Below are positions 1-8,566 of a DNA stretch of 64,000 nucleotides, one piece after another (position 1 is the first letter of the stretch; each line of letters begins with the position of its first letter). The translations under genes and the position numbers were made by a program. Source of the DNA: Psychrobacillus sp. INOP01 (GTDB taxonomy: Bacteria; Bacillota; Bacilli; Bacillales_A; Planococcaceae); assembly GCF_018140925.1 (NCBI RefSeq), contig NZ_CP073315.1, positions 4,216,001 through 4,280,000 of the forward strand. Reading direction: 5' to 3'. The notes under the pieces were generated by a model. The model was not told where the DNA came from, ran no database searches, and saw only the letters and a program-made list of their open reading frames with translations.

Positions 1-124
1 GACGCCCATAAAAAAGAGCATCATTGTATGTTTGATAATTAATATTTTTTAAAATTGAACCTATTATGATTTGATAATCGTCTAATAGCAGAATTTGAAG
101 TAGGTTGAAAGGGAGGGTAGTAGA

Positions 125-652
125 TTGGATAGAGATGAAAAAGATTTCATATTAGAAAAAATGATGATTGAATATGGAAATGAGTTGGTACGATTGGCAT
201 TTTCTTATGTGAAAGATACCGAAATTGCTAAGGATATGGTTCAAAATACGTTTATAAAATGCTACAAAAACCTTGATTCGTTTCGATTTGACGCACAAAT
301 AAAAACATGGCTCTATCGTATAACAATTAACGAATGTAAAGATTATTTAAAAAGTTGGAACTACAAAATGGTACAGGTAAGAAGTTTTATAAATGAAACG
401 GCAAAGTCAATATTACCATCAACAGAAAAAACAGTTATCGATAAATACAATAATGAAGAAATTAAAGATACTATCTTTTCTCTTCCAAAAGTGTATCGGG
501 AAGTGGTTTATCTATACTACTATGATTCATTAAAGACAGAGGAAATTGCCAAAGTTTTGGATATTCCAGTTAATACAGTGAAAACTCGATTAAGAAGAGC
601 AAAACAAAGATTAGAGTTGATGATAAAGGAGGCAGAATTTAATGGACGATAA
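125..652 (+). CDS. ECF-type RNA polymerase sigma factor
   Basis: A 175-residue sigma-70 family protein of ECF size. Region 2 lies near residues 15-80 (LVRLAFSYVKD, DMVQNTFIKCYKNL, TWLYRITINECKDYL) and region 4 near 115-170, with the helix-turn-helix EEIAKVLDIPVNTVKTRLRR. The TTG start follows GGGAGGG. It overlaps the next gene, a membrane LCP-like protein, by 11 bases, so the two are probably one translationally coupled operon in which the partner restrains the sigma factor (inference). It should direct a stress or cell-envelope regulon. Confidence 0.9.
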   Translation: MDRDEKDFILEKMMIEYGNELVRLAFSYVKDTEIAKDMVQNTFIKCYKNLDSFRFDAQIKTWLYRITINECKDYLKSWNYKMVQVRSFINETAKSILPSTEKTVIDKYNNEEIKDTIFSLPKVYREVVYLYYYDSLKTEEIAKVLDIPVNTVKTRLRRAKQRLELMIKEAEFNGR

Positions 653-1640
653 ACGAATAAAAGATAAATTTAATAATATGTCTGATCAAGAATTAAGATT
701 CACGAAAGAAGACCGTAATGAAGTGTTTGAACAAATTAATAAAATGGAGAATAATAATACACAAAAAAAATCTCTTGTTTCTTCTTCAAAAAAATTCGCT
801 CCACTTACAGTTTCATTATTAGTGGTAGGCTTGTGTATATTTTTGTTTATTCCATCGATTCTTCCTGGAAACATTAATAACGAAAATAAAAGTAATACAA
901 GTGAATCAGTATTTCAAGAAGACGAGATATTAACCACTCTATTTACGGTGAAAGATGAGAATAATAGAATTCCCTTTAACCTTTTACTTACTCATAGTAA
1001 AGATAAAAAGATGATGAAAGTTCTATCTATCCCCCGTGATACTTATGCTCCGATATTGGATAAGAATGATGGAACTACTTCATATGATAAATTGACATTT
1101 GCTTATGATTACGGTTCGGGAGGAGCTGAAAGTGTAAGAACAACGGTTTCTAAGCTATTTGATTTAACAATTGATTATTATGCTGTTATGGATCTAGAAA
1201 CCTTTTCAAAGGTGATTGATTCAGTGAATGGTATAGATTACGACTTGCAAGAAGATATTCAAGTAAGAGGTATATCTAGAGCGTCATTTGAATTCAAAAA
1301 GGGAACGAATCGTTTAAATGGAGAAGAGGTTGTGGCATTAATGATGGATGCTACAGTAGGAAGAATTTTGGATGAAGAAGACCTATTAAACCTCATTAAT
1401 GCTGTTATTAATAAAACAAAAAACGAAATCCCACAAACACAATTAAAAGAACTTACTACTAAAATAGATGCCAATATATCAATTGATCATTTGTTAGAGA
1501 ATAAAATGCAAATAAATTCTATAAAATCATTATCTTTAAGTGATGGAATGAAATCGGAAAATATAGATGGTAAATACTATATTATGTTTGAGAAAGACTT
1601 TTTAAATTCTGTTTCAGAAGAGTTAACCACATTTAACTAA
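642..1640 (+). CDS. Membrane LytR-CpsA-Psr (LCP)-like protein, probable partner of the ECF sigma factor
   Basis: 332 residues: a charged cytoplasmic N-terminus (1-50), one membrane segment near 52-74 and an extracellular LCP-like domain. The LCP signature SIPRDTY (near residue 128) and LNGEEVVALM (near 224) are visible, but the usual arginine-rich stretch after LNGEEAL is absent (LMMDATVGR instead), so cell-wall ligase activity is doubtful. Its overlap with an ECF sigma gene and the soluble N-terminus suggest an anti-sigma role; that is inference. Confidence 0.75.
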   Translation: MDDKRIKDKFNNMSDQELRFTKEDRNEVFEQINKMENNNTQKKSLVSSSKKFAPLTVSLLVVGLCIFLFIPSILPGNINNENKSNTSESVFQEDEILTTLFTVKDENNRIPFNLLLTHSKDKKMMKVLSIPRDTYAPILDKNDGTTSYDKLTFAYDYGSGGAESVRTTVSKLFDLTIDYYAVMDLETFSKVIDSVNGIDYDLQEDIQVRGISRASFEFKKGTNRLNGEEVVALMMDATVGRILDEEDLLNLINAVINKTKNEIPQTQLKELTTKIDANISIDHLLENKMQINSIKSLSLSDGMKSENIDGKYYIMFEKDFLNSVSEELTTFN

Positions 1641-1704
1641 ATAGAAAACGAGAAAATTTGGAAAGACATTGTTGAAATACCAAAAACCGTTATGGATATA
1701 ATTA

Positions 1705-1845
1705 TTGCGTTTTCAGTCTATTTGGGATGGAAGTACCTGAATATTCCAAGCAATATGTTACTACACTTATTTTTCTAATATTAGGTTTAATTTTTATATA
1801 TAATATCGAGTATTTTATTCAATTTGTTGGGTTAATCTACTGAGA
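1705..1845 (+). pseudogene. Remnant of a DUF4181-like membrane protein
   Basis: The 384-base stretch between the LCP gene and the next acetyltransferase holds no intact gene. Bases about 1712-1845 closely resemble the 3' part of the broken gene at 51048-51416 (shared GGATGGAAGTACCT/GGAGTGGAAGTACCT and CAATATGTTACTACA stretches, and a similar ending). It is the tail of a paralogue whose front is gone. Confidence 0.6.
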
Positions 1846-2024
1846 TAGTTTACATGAAATTTCTGGAATGATAAACTTTAGTAACCATTTAATATTGGAT
1901 TGCAAAGTGTGATGCCTCCTGTATTTTGGATTAAATGTAATGGGAGAAGTTGCCAATAACATATACCTATTTTAAAATTTGTTTTTGTCTATAAAATGAC
2001 GTACAAAATTATGATAGGAGTGTA

Positions 2025-2543
2025 ATGATGGTTGAACTAGACACAGAAAGATTAAGATTAATTCCACTGAGGGCAGAAAATCTAAGATTACTAATTGATA
2101 ATCCAAAGAAAATGGAACAAAGGTTATCTTTAATTGACTCAGATAGTTTTCTTAGTCCAGAACTTAAACAAGCTATGGAAATAAGACTTTCAAAATTGTT
2201 AGGTGATGAGGAAAATTATATTTGGTATACAAATTGGTTAATCGTGTCGAAAGATAAAAACTGTAGTGTTGGTGGAATAATGTTAAAAGGTCTTCCAAAT
2301 GAAAATGGTGAAGTAGTAATAGGTTACTATACTCTCCTTGAATATCAAGGAAATGGCTATATGACGGAAACTATTATTAATTTGAAAAACTGGTTGTTAA
2401 ATCAGTCCGATGTTATGTACGTTATTGCTGATACTGATAAAGATAATATTCCATCACATAGGGTTTTAGAAAAATCAGGGGCGGAAATGTATAAAGTAAC
2501 AGAAGAATTATACTTTTGGAGATTTGTAAAAAGAATTCCCTGA
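2025..2543 (+). CDS. GNAT-family N-acetyltransferase
   Basis: 172 residues with RimJ/RimL-type organisation: N-terminal TERLRLIPL, acetyl-CoA loop region EYQGNGYMTETI (near 105) and the C-terminal DTDKDNIPSHRVLEKSGAE typical of this family. Such enzymes transfer acetyl from acetyl-CoA to an amine; the substrate cannot be told. ATAGGAGTG precedes the start. It is followed by its own strong terminator and the first array repeat. Confidence 0.85.
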   Translation: MMVELDTERLRLIPLRAENLRLLIDNPKKMEQRLSLIDSDSFLSPELKQAMEIRLSKLLGDEENYIWYTNWLIVSKDKNCSVGGIMLKGLPNENGEVVIGYYTLLEYQGNGYMTETIINLKNWLLNQSDVMYVIADTDKDNIPSHRVLEKSGAEMYKVTEELYFWRFVKRIP

Positions 2544-2550
2544 ATTATTT

Positions 2551-2590
2551 AAAAAAGAGGCATCATTTAACAATGATGCCTCTTTTTTAG
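2551..2590 (+). terminator. Intrinsic terminator after the acetyltransferase
   Basis: Perfect hairpin AAGAGGCATCATT..AATGATGCCTCTT followed by a T-run. The same GAGGCATCATTT half-stem recurs just after the first left half-site (about 2658), as if part of it had been captured by a repeat. Confidence 0.85.
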
Positions 2591-2625
2591 GATTAGTACA
2601 ATGTTAATCTATAGAGTGACAAAAC

Positions 2626-2660
2626 CTTATTCAACTAACGGGTGCTTTAGTAAACAAGAG
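2626..2660 (+). repeat. Array repeat 1, left half-site only
   Basis: CTTATTCAACTAACGGGTGC followed by TTTAGTAAACAAG. This is the left-most member of the family. No RH follows before repeat 2, and the 100 bases between hold no gene. Confidence 0.8.
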
Positions 2661-2757
2661 GCATCATTTGATAGTAGATTCTTTACTACAGACTACTTTG
2701 ATATAAGAAGGGGAATATAGAAAAATTGATACTCGAAATACATATCTCCTTTGTTTT

Positions 2758-2851
2758 TTATTGAACTAACGGGCGCTCTAATTGAAGATAATTGGTTGCA
2801 TAGTCAGCTCTTGTTTCTTATTGAACTAACGAAGCAGTTTAATTGGATAAG
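2758..2851 (+). repeat. Array repeat 2, full
   Basis: LH is TTGAACTAACGGGCGCTCTA; RH is TTGAACTAACGAAGCAGTTT with a partly decayed right arm. The middle carries a TGGTTGC..GTCAGC stretch without a clean terminator. Confidence 0.75.
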
Positions 2852-2919
2852 CTATCTAATCAATATCCAAACTGTAATTGTTAAAACTAGGGATTACAAC
2901 AAAGGAAGGGTGATGAGAA

Positions 2920-3441
2920 ATGTTTGTTCTTGAAACGCAGAGGTTGCTTTTAAGACAGTATAAAGTTGAGGATATTATTCCTTTGCATAGTATTTTTTCT
3001 GACACAGAAACAATGAAGTTTTACCCTGCACCTTTTAGTTTTCAACAAACAAAAGACTGGATTAATCGAAATCAAGATAGATACAAGAATGATGGTTATG
3101 GATTATGGGCTGTTTGTTTGAAGGATACAAATGAATTTATAGGTAATTGTGGTCTTGTTAAACAAAAAGTTAATGACAATTTTGAAGTTGAGATAGGTTA
3201 CCACATAAACAAAAAATATTGGTCAATGGGCTTTGCATCTGAAGCAGCCAAAGCGTGCAAGGAGTATGGGTTTAATAAATTGGGTTTAAATAAGCTAATA
3301 AGTATTATTGACCCTAACAATGTTCCATCAATTCGTGTGGCAGAAAAGATTGGTTTTTTTAAGGAAAAAGAAGTATTTATTTTTGATAAGGTCCATTATA
3401 TATATTCGGAAGTTAAAGAAAAGATTGAGGAGGCTAATTGA
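2920..3441 (+). CDS. GNAT-family N-acetyltransferase (RimJ/RimL type)
   Basis: 173 residues: N-terminal LETQRLLLRQYKVEDI, VEIGYHINKKYWSMGFASEA acetyl-CoA-binding segment (near 87-107) and IDPNNVPSIRVAEKIGF at the C-terminus, the standard single-domain acetyltransferase layout. AAAGGAAGGG lies ahead of the ATG. The TGA stop falls inside the following repeat, so this gene and the repeat are directly joined, as in a gene cassette. Confidence 0.9.
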   Translation: MFVLETQRLLLRQYKVEDIIPLHSIFSDTETMKFYPAPFSFQQTKDWINRNQDRYKNDGYGLWAVCLKDTNEFIGNCGLVKQKVNDNFEVEIGYHINKKYWSMGFASEAAKACKEYGFNKLGLNKLISIIDPNNVPSIRVAEKIGFFKEKEVFIFDKVHYIYSEVKEKIEEAN

Positions 3442-3527
3442 CCTGGCGAGTGCTTTAGTAAAAGAACAGGGGTTGCTTAGGCAACTCTTTTTCTTATTGA
3501 ACTAACGGTGCAGTTTAGTTGAAGAAG
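3437..3527 (+). repeat. Array repeat 3, full, class B-like
   Basis: Decayed LH (TGACCTGGCGAGTGCTTTAG), a GGTTGCTTAGGCAACTC hairpin with T-run acting as terminator, then RH AACTAACGGTGCAGTTTAGTT. Confidence 0.8.
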
Positions 3528-3560
3528 AAATCGATTAAAATTGAATGGTGGTTTGTACAA

Positions 3561-4070
3561 ATGCATATATTTATTGAAAAATTACATGTTACAGATGCAG
3601 AAGATTTGTTTAAATTTGAACTTGAAAACAGAACTTTTTTTGAGGAAATGGTTCCGACGCGTGGAGATGAATACTATAACCCTGAGACTTTTATAAAAAG
3701 ACATGAAACTTTACTTGAAGAACAAGTTAAAGGAGGTTCATATTTCTATTTAATTAAAGATAAAGATAGCTCAATTCTAGGAAGAATAAATTTAGTGGAT
3801 ATTGATAAATCTGATAAAATCGGTTATCTCGGTTATAGGGTAGGGCAAGCACATACTGGTAAAGGAATTGCTAATAAAGCATTGAAAATATTAGTAGAAA
3901 CAGTAACTAACGAAGACGTAAAACAGATCAAAGCCAAAACAACAACCAATAACATAGCATCCCAAAGAGTTTTAGAGAAAAATGGATTTGAGAGAATAAG
4001 TACTAGTAGTGAAGAATTCGAATTGAATGGTCAGAGATTGCTTTTCATTTATTATGCTTTGAATATTTAA
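3561..4070 (+). CDS. GNAT-family N-acetyltransferase
   Basis: About 169 residues from ATG 3561. A longer TTG-start reading from 3519 would begin inside the repeat's right arm, so the shorter one is preferred although its ribosome site is weak. GYRVGQAHTGKGIANKA (acetyl-CoA loop) and TTNNIASQRVLEKNGFERI are characteristic of RimJ/RimL-like acetyltransferases. This is the third acetyltransferase in a row, each in its own cassette; they are clearly different from one another, so not tandem duplicates. Confidence 0.85.
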   Translation: MHIFIEKLHVTDAEDLFKFELENRTFFEEMVPTRGDEYYNPETFIKRHETLLEEQVKGGSYFYLIKDKDSSILGRINLVDIDKSDKIGYLGYRVGQAHTGKGIANKALKILVETVTNEDVKQIKAKTTTNNIASQRVLEKNGFERISTSSEEFELNGQRLLFIYYALNI

Positions 4071-4154
4071 CGGTGCTTAGTTAAGCAAGTGGCTGCCTGT
4101 ATGGGTAGCTTTGGTAGCTTTTTCTTATTGAACTGATGCATCAGGTTAGTTGAA
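4060..4154 (+). repeat. Array repeat 4, full, class B
   Basis: Shortened LH (TTTAACGGTGCTTAG), GGCTGCC..GGTAGCTTT terminator with an extra copied TTTGGTAGC, RH with GAACTGATGCATCAGGTTAG. The upstream gene's stop codon overlaps the LH. Confidence 0.75.
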
Positions 4155-4175
4155 CAGTGTTGTTTAAATTGTTTT

Positions 4176-4197
4176 CAACAATCTGGCCAGATTGTTG
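4176..4197. promoter_or_regulatory. 22-bp perfect palindrome, possible operator
   Basis: CAACAATCTGG followed at once by its exact complement CCAGATTGTTG, with no T-run. It lies about 145 bases ahead of a tiny Cys-rich ORF and 300 bases ahead of a putative DNA-binding protein. A regulator binding site is the simplest reading. Confidence 0.4.
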
Positions 4198-4341
4198 AGT
4201 AACTTACTTTAGAACATATAATTGAGTTTAGCTTATTGACGTGGATTTAGTCTAACACTTCGAAGGATATCGGAAAGTCCGTATCGAAATTATTAATAGG
4301 AACGTAACTGTGGTTGTATTACGTAAAGGGGGAGGTTCACT

Positions 4342-4449
4342 ATGACAAGAAAAATGAGAAGTTTAAAGATTTGCTCTATGCAAAGTTTATACTGTGAACA
4401 AGGTGGTTGTTTGTATAGAGCTAGAAATTGGTTTCCGCCTGAAAAGTAA
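4342..4449 (+). CDS. Small cysteine-containing protein (35 aa)
   Basis: ATG preceded by a very good ribosome site (AAGGGGGAGG, 7-base spacing). The product has three cysteines (positions 11, 18, 23) and ends in FPPEK. I do not recognise it. The strong ribosome site and its position directly before the CD3324-like regulator support a real small gene. Confidence 0.5.
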   Translation: MTRKMRSLKICSMQSLYCEQGGCLYRARNWFPPEK

Positions 4450-4514
4450 TTATTGTTTATAGTAATAACTTTGCTACCTTAAAAATTTCATCTATTTTAA
4501 GGAGCGAAGCTAAC

Positions 4515-4781
4515 ATGAAATATGTAAATGCAGAAAGCATCTTTCCAGTAGAATTACTGATTGAAATACAGAAGTATGTTAATGGAGAAATGGTTTACAT
4601 CCCTATTTCTAAGGGATCACGGAAGAAATGGGGTGAAAACTCTGGGAGTAAAACTTATTTGAACGATAGAAATCATGAGATCCGTCAACAATTTTCTACC
4701 GGCATAAAGATAGATCAACTTTCAGATCGATTCTTTCTTTCTCGCGATAGTATTAAAAAAATAGTTTACTCAAAAAAATAG
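4515..4781 (+). CDS. CD3324-family / Mor-like DNA-binding protein
   Basis: 88 residues. The pattern EIQKYVNGEMVYIPISKG, then KKWGENSG, then RNHEIRQQF and a C-terminal helix-turn-helix IDQLSDRFFLSRDSIKKIV matches the small CD3324 (Mor transcription activator-like) family of Firmicutes. Probably a regulator; its target is unknown. The start is placed by GGAGCGAAGC. It shares its cassette with the 35-aa ORF and has its own terminator. Confidence 0.75.
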   Translation: MKYVNAESIFPVELLIEIQKYVNGEMVYIPISKGSRKKWGENSGSKTYLNDRNHEIRQQFSTGIKIDQLSDRFFLSRDSIKKIVYSKK

Positions 4782-4789
4782 TTTGTAAT

Positions 4790-4822
4790 GTCACATTGGA
4801 TTAAATCTGATGTGACTTTTTT
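4790..4822 (+). terminator. Intrinsic terminator
   Basis: GTCACAT..ATGTGAC stem followed by TTTTTTG, just after the CD3324-like gene. Confidence 0.8.
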
Positions 4823-4935
4823 GTGTAAAGTATAATTTATAATTGTTCATTATATATTTTCACTGGATTGCTTTTATTATAATTACATATATAAGTACAA
4901 AGGATGATACTTAATACAGTTTAGGAGGTCAGGAT

Positions 4936-5955
4936 ATGCTTAATTTTTTTCAATTTGATACTGATGAAAATAGGCGAACTTTGTTAATAAGGGCGAGGAA
5001 AGTTGCTATAATATCTTTACTGCAGTATGACATAGAATGGGAGAGCATTCAGTTCATTCAATTATCCGATACGATTACGTACAAAATAAAAACAGGGTCA
5101 AACGAAAGCTTTTTACTTCGTATCCATTCGGACATATTGAGTAAAGAGGAAATCCGTTCAGAACTTATCTTGCTTCAGGCATTGAACGAATCGGATTATC
5201 TGACTGTTCCAGAAGGTATTGTAAGTATTGATGGCTCTTATGTATTAGAAATAGATACAGAAGATGGCTATCGTCGACCATGTGTCACCATGATGCGTTG
5301 GATTGAGGGGGAGCATGGCAATGGGAAATATACGGATAACTGTGTATATAATATGGGAGTATTGATGGGGAGACTTCATGAAGTAGCAACAAGTTTTGCC
5401 CCTCCAACCGGTTTTGTTCGACCTATTTGGGGGGCAGAAAGTTTTAAACGTGAAATGACTAAGTTGGAACGCCATTATGCATGTTTTTTATCAGGTAAGG
5501 GATGGAGAACATATCAAGCAGCAGCCGAGAAAGTCTTATCTACACTCGCTGTAATTCCATGGAACAACGATAACTATGGGCTTATTCATGCGGATTTACA
5601 TACCGGAAATATCGTTTTTAAGGACGACCAACCCTATCCGATTGATTTCGGAAGGTGTGGTTACGGGTATTATCTGTACGATATTGCAGGTACATTATTA
5701 GAACTTACTCCGAAGCATCGAAGGATGTTTATCCAAGGATACGAGAGTGTTAGAAAACTAGAAGGAAACTATGTTCGAGATATAGAATGTTTCTTCATCA
5801 TGTTCATGATCGAGAATTACTGCCATCATGCATCAGATCCAAGAGAAACAACCGGTTTAATTGATGAGCAAAAGTACGCCCAAGCGTACATAAGAAACTA
5901 TTTAAATAATACTTCATTTTTGTTTGAAATGATTCAACCAGTGAAAATTGATTAA
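4936..5955 (+). CDS. Aminoglycoside-phosphotransferase-fold kinase
   Basis: 339 residues. The kinase Brenner motif LIHADLHTGN (near 217) and metal-binding IDFGRCGYGYYLYDIA (near 236) identify the APH/choline kinase fold. Overall length and motif spacing resemble homoserine kinase-like/SrkA-type Ser-Thr kinases as much as true aminoglycoside kinases, so the substrate is open. TTAGGAGGTC is an excellent ribosome site. Two genes after the CD3324-like gene without an intervening repeat, so this cassette carries more than one gene. Confidence 0.8.
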   Translation: MLNFFQFDTDENRRTLLIRARKVAIISLLQYDIEWESIQFIQLSDTITYKIKTGSNESFLLRIHSDILSKEEIRSELILLQALNESDYLTVPEGIVSIDGSYVLEIDTEDGYRRPCVTMMRWIEGEHGNGKYTDNCVYNMGVLMGRLHEVATSFAPPTGFVRPIWGAESFKREMTKLERHYACFLSGKGWRTYQAAAEKVLSTLAVIPWNNDNYGLIHADLHTGNIVFKDDQPYPIDFGRCGYGYYLYDIAGTLLELTPKHRRMFIQGYESVRKLEGNYVRDIECFFIMFMIENYCHHASDPRETTGLIDEQKYAQAYIRNYLNNTSFLFEMIQPVKID

Positions 5956-6053
5956 GAACAAGGATGAGTGCTCGTTTTCAATTTTAGGGCCATGTATGAG
6001 GAGAGTGATTAAAGAAATTTTTATATCTAATATTATCCTTTGAGAAGGATCTG

Positions 6054-6176
6054 ATGAAAATTGATGTACAATTAACTAAGAAAGAAAAATGGTTTATGAA
6101 GTATATCTCATTACTTTCCATTTCATTAGGTGCTTTATTTATTGGATTTCTTTATGCAATCGTCGGCAAAGTTTAA
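6054..6176 (+). CDS. Small single-pass membrane protein (40 aa)
   Basis: ATG after GAGAAGG. The product has a charged start (KKEKW) and one hydrophobic segment (ISLLSISLGALFIGFLYAIV) ending in GKV. It sits directly before an array repeat. No function is recognisable. Confidence 0.5.
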   Translation: MKIDVQLTKKEKWFMKYISLLSISLGALFIGFLYAIVGKV

Positions 6177-6194
6177 CATAATTAATTTGGTGAC

Positions 6195-6257
6195 CTTATT
6201 CAACTAACGGGTGCTTTAGTAAAGTAGAGCAACGTGTTTAAAGACGTTGCTCCTTTT
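6195..6257 (+). repeat. Array repeat 5, left half with class D terminator
   Basis: CTTATTCAACTAACGGGTGC followed by TTTAGTAAAG and the GAGCAACG..CGTTGCTC hairpin. Class D middles occur only next to recombinase genes or relics. Its RH lies at 6922-6951, on the far side of the relic. Confidence 0.85.
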
Positions 6258-6264
6258 ACATTTA

Positions 6265-6855
6265 AATGATGATGTATCGCATTTGGGTGACACTCACTTT
6301 ATGCGGCTGTCTTGCTGTTACAAAGATTGCTGAATTATGGTCATTACGGCTTTCTATATAGCGTTTAAGCCATATGTCAGAACGTGTATTAAAATAAACT
6401 TCTCTTTCCTTATCACCTTTTCCTCTAACGATCGCGGATTGATTGGATCAATTAATATGGTTCTTTTCTAACGTAACTATTTCTCCGGTTCGACAACCAG
6501 TAGAAATCATGAATTCAAAATCGCTTTTTCCATTGGGGAATGACAGGATTCACGAAGTTGTTCAATCTCCCGTTCGGTTAAATACTTGGGTATCCGCTTA
6601 TCTACTTTGAGTTCTTTCATTTTGGACGATGGATTCTTACACAGGTAGCCTTCTTCATGGGACGAACGAAAAAATGATTTCATAAAGCGGATTCGGTGTG
6701 CAAGATTGGCCGGTTTTAAATGCATTCCGGATATAGAGAGATATTCCTTCAGTTGATTTGTATCCAGTAAGTCTTCAACGTTTGTGGCGAAAAGCCCTCT
6801 ATTCGCTGATTAGCTTCAAAACGAAGCCCATACTTTTGACAGTAACAATTCCATT
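6265..6855 (-). pseudogene. Tyrosine recombinase relic (array recombinase, copy 1)
   Basis: Minus-strand sequence that follows the intact recombinase at 43273-44112 over most of its length but has lost about 200 bases of the 3' end (the HxxRH box and nucleophilic tyrosine), about 60 bases near the 5' end, and carries several frameshifts. It cannot encode an active enzyme. It lies between the LH of repeat 5 and the RH at 6922. Confidence 0.85.
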
Positions 6856-6921
6856 CCCCCTAAAACAGTAATATTAAAAGGATTATTGCCAACTTAATAG
6901 AATTAAAGACATAGGGTGTTT

Positions 6922-6951
6922 TTTGACTAACGCAGCAGGTTAGTTTAACAA
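6922..6951 (+). repeat. Array repeat 5, right half-site
   Basis: TGACTAACGCAGCAGGTTAG with a shortened right arm (TTTAACAAGG). It closes the unit that holds the recombinase relic. Confidence 0.85.
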
Positions 6952-7006
6952 GGTACCCTTTGTTTTGGTACGAATTATTTTTGTGAGTACAGATAGGAGA
7001 TAGACT

Positions 7007-7600
7007 ATGAAAGAGAATGAGCTGTATGTTTATCACATTGTTACTAGGAAAAAAATGAGTCTAGGTCAAATAATAAGCTTTGACAAGAACCAGAGAAATA
7101 CCTTATATAGCTTCTTTCTTGAAAGTGAACAATTAAATTCTAAAGGAGAAGACTTTTTTCGGATTTTACATGAACATTATTCCAACGATGGCTTGTACTT
7201 GAATAAAGAAAATGCCGATGTAGCTATTAAGTATGCAGACCAAACAATAAGAGCTATCAGAGAAGTGATAGTAGAAATGGTCAGACTACAAGAATATCCA
7301 GAATACCCTTCAATAATGTCTTGTTTATACGCTACAAAAAACTATGAAAACGCATTGAAATGGAAAGAATTATTTGAATCATATAATCGGAAGGTTTTGC
7401 AGATTGTTAAACTTCGAGTAATTGGAAATTCTTTTGAGGGGGATGGAAACCTTTTACCAAAGGAAGATGGAGTTCCATTCTCTAAAAAAATTGAACAAGC
7501 TAGAGAGTATTGGAATTGTAATGGGAAACACGAGCTTCCTGAACTCTTAATTGACGGGAAAATAGAAGTGGTTGAAAATATTGTTGATTTCACTGCTTAA
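7007..7600 (+). CDS. DUF2441-type hypothetical protein
   Basis: 197 residues beginning [20 protein letters not shown], the pattern of the DUF2441 family, whose function is not known to me. No signal peptide or membrane segment; probably cytoplasmic. ATAGGAGAT precedes the ATG. Single-gene cassette between repeats 5 and 6. Confidence 0.7.
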   Translation: MKENELYVYHIVTRKKMSLGQIISFDKNQRNTLYSFFLESEQLNSKGEDFFRILHEHYSNDGLYLNKENADVAIKYADQTIRAIREVIVEMVRLQEYPEYPSIMSCLYATKNYENALKWKELFESYNRKVLQIVKLRVIGNSFEGDGNLLPKEDGVPFSKKIEQAREYWNCNGKHELPELLIDGKIEVVENIVDFTA

Positions 7601-7647
7601 ATCAAATTTCTTAGTTTAATATTTTTTACCGAGATACAGGTGCAAAC

Positions 7648-7733
7648 CTTATACTAACGGGTGCTTTACTTCAAGAAGGGGAAAAGTATTTTTTCTTCCT
7701 GAACTAACTTACTCAGCAGGTAAGTTGAATAAG
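7648..7733 (+). repeat. Array repeat 6, full, class A (decayed)
   Basis: CTTATACTAACGGGTGCTTT, imperfect GCTTTACTTC..GGGGAAAAGTA hairpin with T-run, and an unusual RH with an enlarged spacer (CTAACTTACTCAGCAGG). Confidence 0.8.
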
Positions 7734-7805
7734 GAAACCTGAAATTGTGTTTAAATTTTACATTAGGAATTTTTGAAAATTAAACATATATTGGGGGAAT
7801 TAAAA

Positions 7806-8132
7806 TTGAGCGGAATTGCTAAAACTCCTCAACCACCTTACTATGCGGTTATATTTTGTTCAAAACGAACTGAAGGTGACAAAGGTTATGGAAAAATGTC
7901 GGAAAAAATGGTGGAGTTAGCTTGTCAGCAGAAGGGATTCTTAGGTATAGAAAGTGCAAGAGATGAAGGGTTAGGAATTACAGTTTCATATTGGGATTCC
8001 TTAGATGCGATAAAGAGCTGGAAGGAACATTCAGTACATCAAGTTGCACAGGATAGAGGTAAAAATGAATGGTACAAAAACTTCGCACTAAGAGTATGCA
8101 AAGTAGAAAGGGATAACTTTTACGAAATGTAA
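7806..8132 (+). CDS. Antibiotic-biosynthesis monooxygenase (ABM)-fold protein
   Basis: About 108 residues from TTG 7806, placed by GGGGGAAT and by SGIAKTPQPPYYAVIF, the usual N-terminus of this small Bacillales family. Later marks are MVELACQQKGFLGIESARDE and VSYWDSLDAIKSWKEHS. ABM-fold proteins are small ferredoxin-like dimers, often quinol or heme-related oxygenases; the actual reaction is unknown. Confidence 0.8.
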   Translation: MSGIAKTPQPPYYAVIFCSKRTEGDKGYGKMSEKMVELACQQKGFLGIESARDEGLGITVSYWDSLDAIKSWKEHSVHQVAQDRGKNEWYKNFALRVCKVERDNFYEM

Positions 8133-8142
8133 TAGTTCTAGC

Positions 8143-8235
8143 CTTATTCAGGTAACGGGTGCTTTAGTTCAAGATCATGTGGTTGCTTAGGCAACTCTTT
8201 TTTAATTAACTAAAGCAGCAGGTTAGTTTAATAAG
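8143..8235 (+). repeat. Array repeat 7, full, class B-like
   Basis: CTTATTCAGGTAACGGGTGC, GGTTGCTTAGGCAACTC hairpin with T-run, RH CTAAAGCAGCAGGTTAGTTT followed by AATAAG. Confidence 0.9.
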
Positions 8236-8306
8236 AAGGGTTATGTAGCAATCGTATTGAATAAGTAATATATGAATTAAACAATTAATAAGGTGTAGAA
8301 AAAAAT

Positions 8307-8446
8307 ATGGATATATCTATTCGAAATGCCGAGCAACCGATTACGATTTTTTGTTGCCTTTATTTAGGCAGTTTCATGAAATGTACAGTTTTGTAAGACC
8401 AGATTTGTACAAAGAGAATTCCACCCCAGTTGAGCAAGGTGGTTAA
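8307..8446 (+). pseudogene. GNAT acetyltransferase N-terminal relic
   Basis: ATG opens DISIRNAEQ. After one frameshift the reading continues DYDFLLPLFRQFHEMYSF then VRPDLYKENSTPVEQ and stops, a typical acetyltransferase N-terminus without its acetyl-CoA domain. A second scrap (DKNNIENFLSLTSLQQEMIN) follows near 8460-8520. The remaining bases of 8236-8566 show no other feature. Confidence 0.65.
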
Positions 8447-8566
8447 TATAATAAATTAGACAAAAATAATATAGAGAATTTTTTGTCATTAACTAGTTTG
8501 CAACAAGAAATGATAAATTAATTTTTTGATTATGCCTATTTGATGATAGTTCGAGGGAGATTATTA

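Noticed and set aside
3519-3560. TTG start at 3519 for the third acetyltransferase
   Set aside because: It lies within the right arm of repeat 3, which would make the protein's N-terminus depend on the repeat; ATG 3561 fits the family start better.
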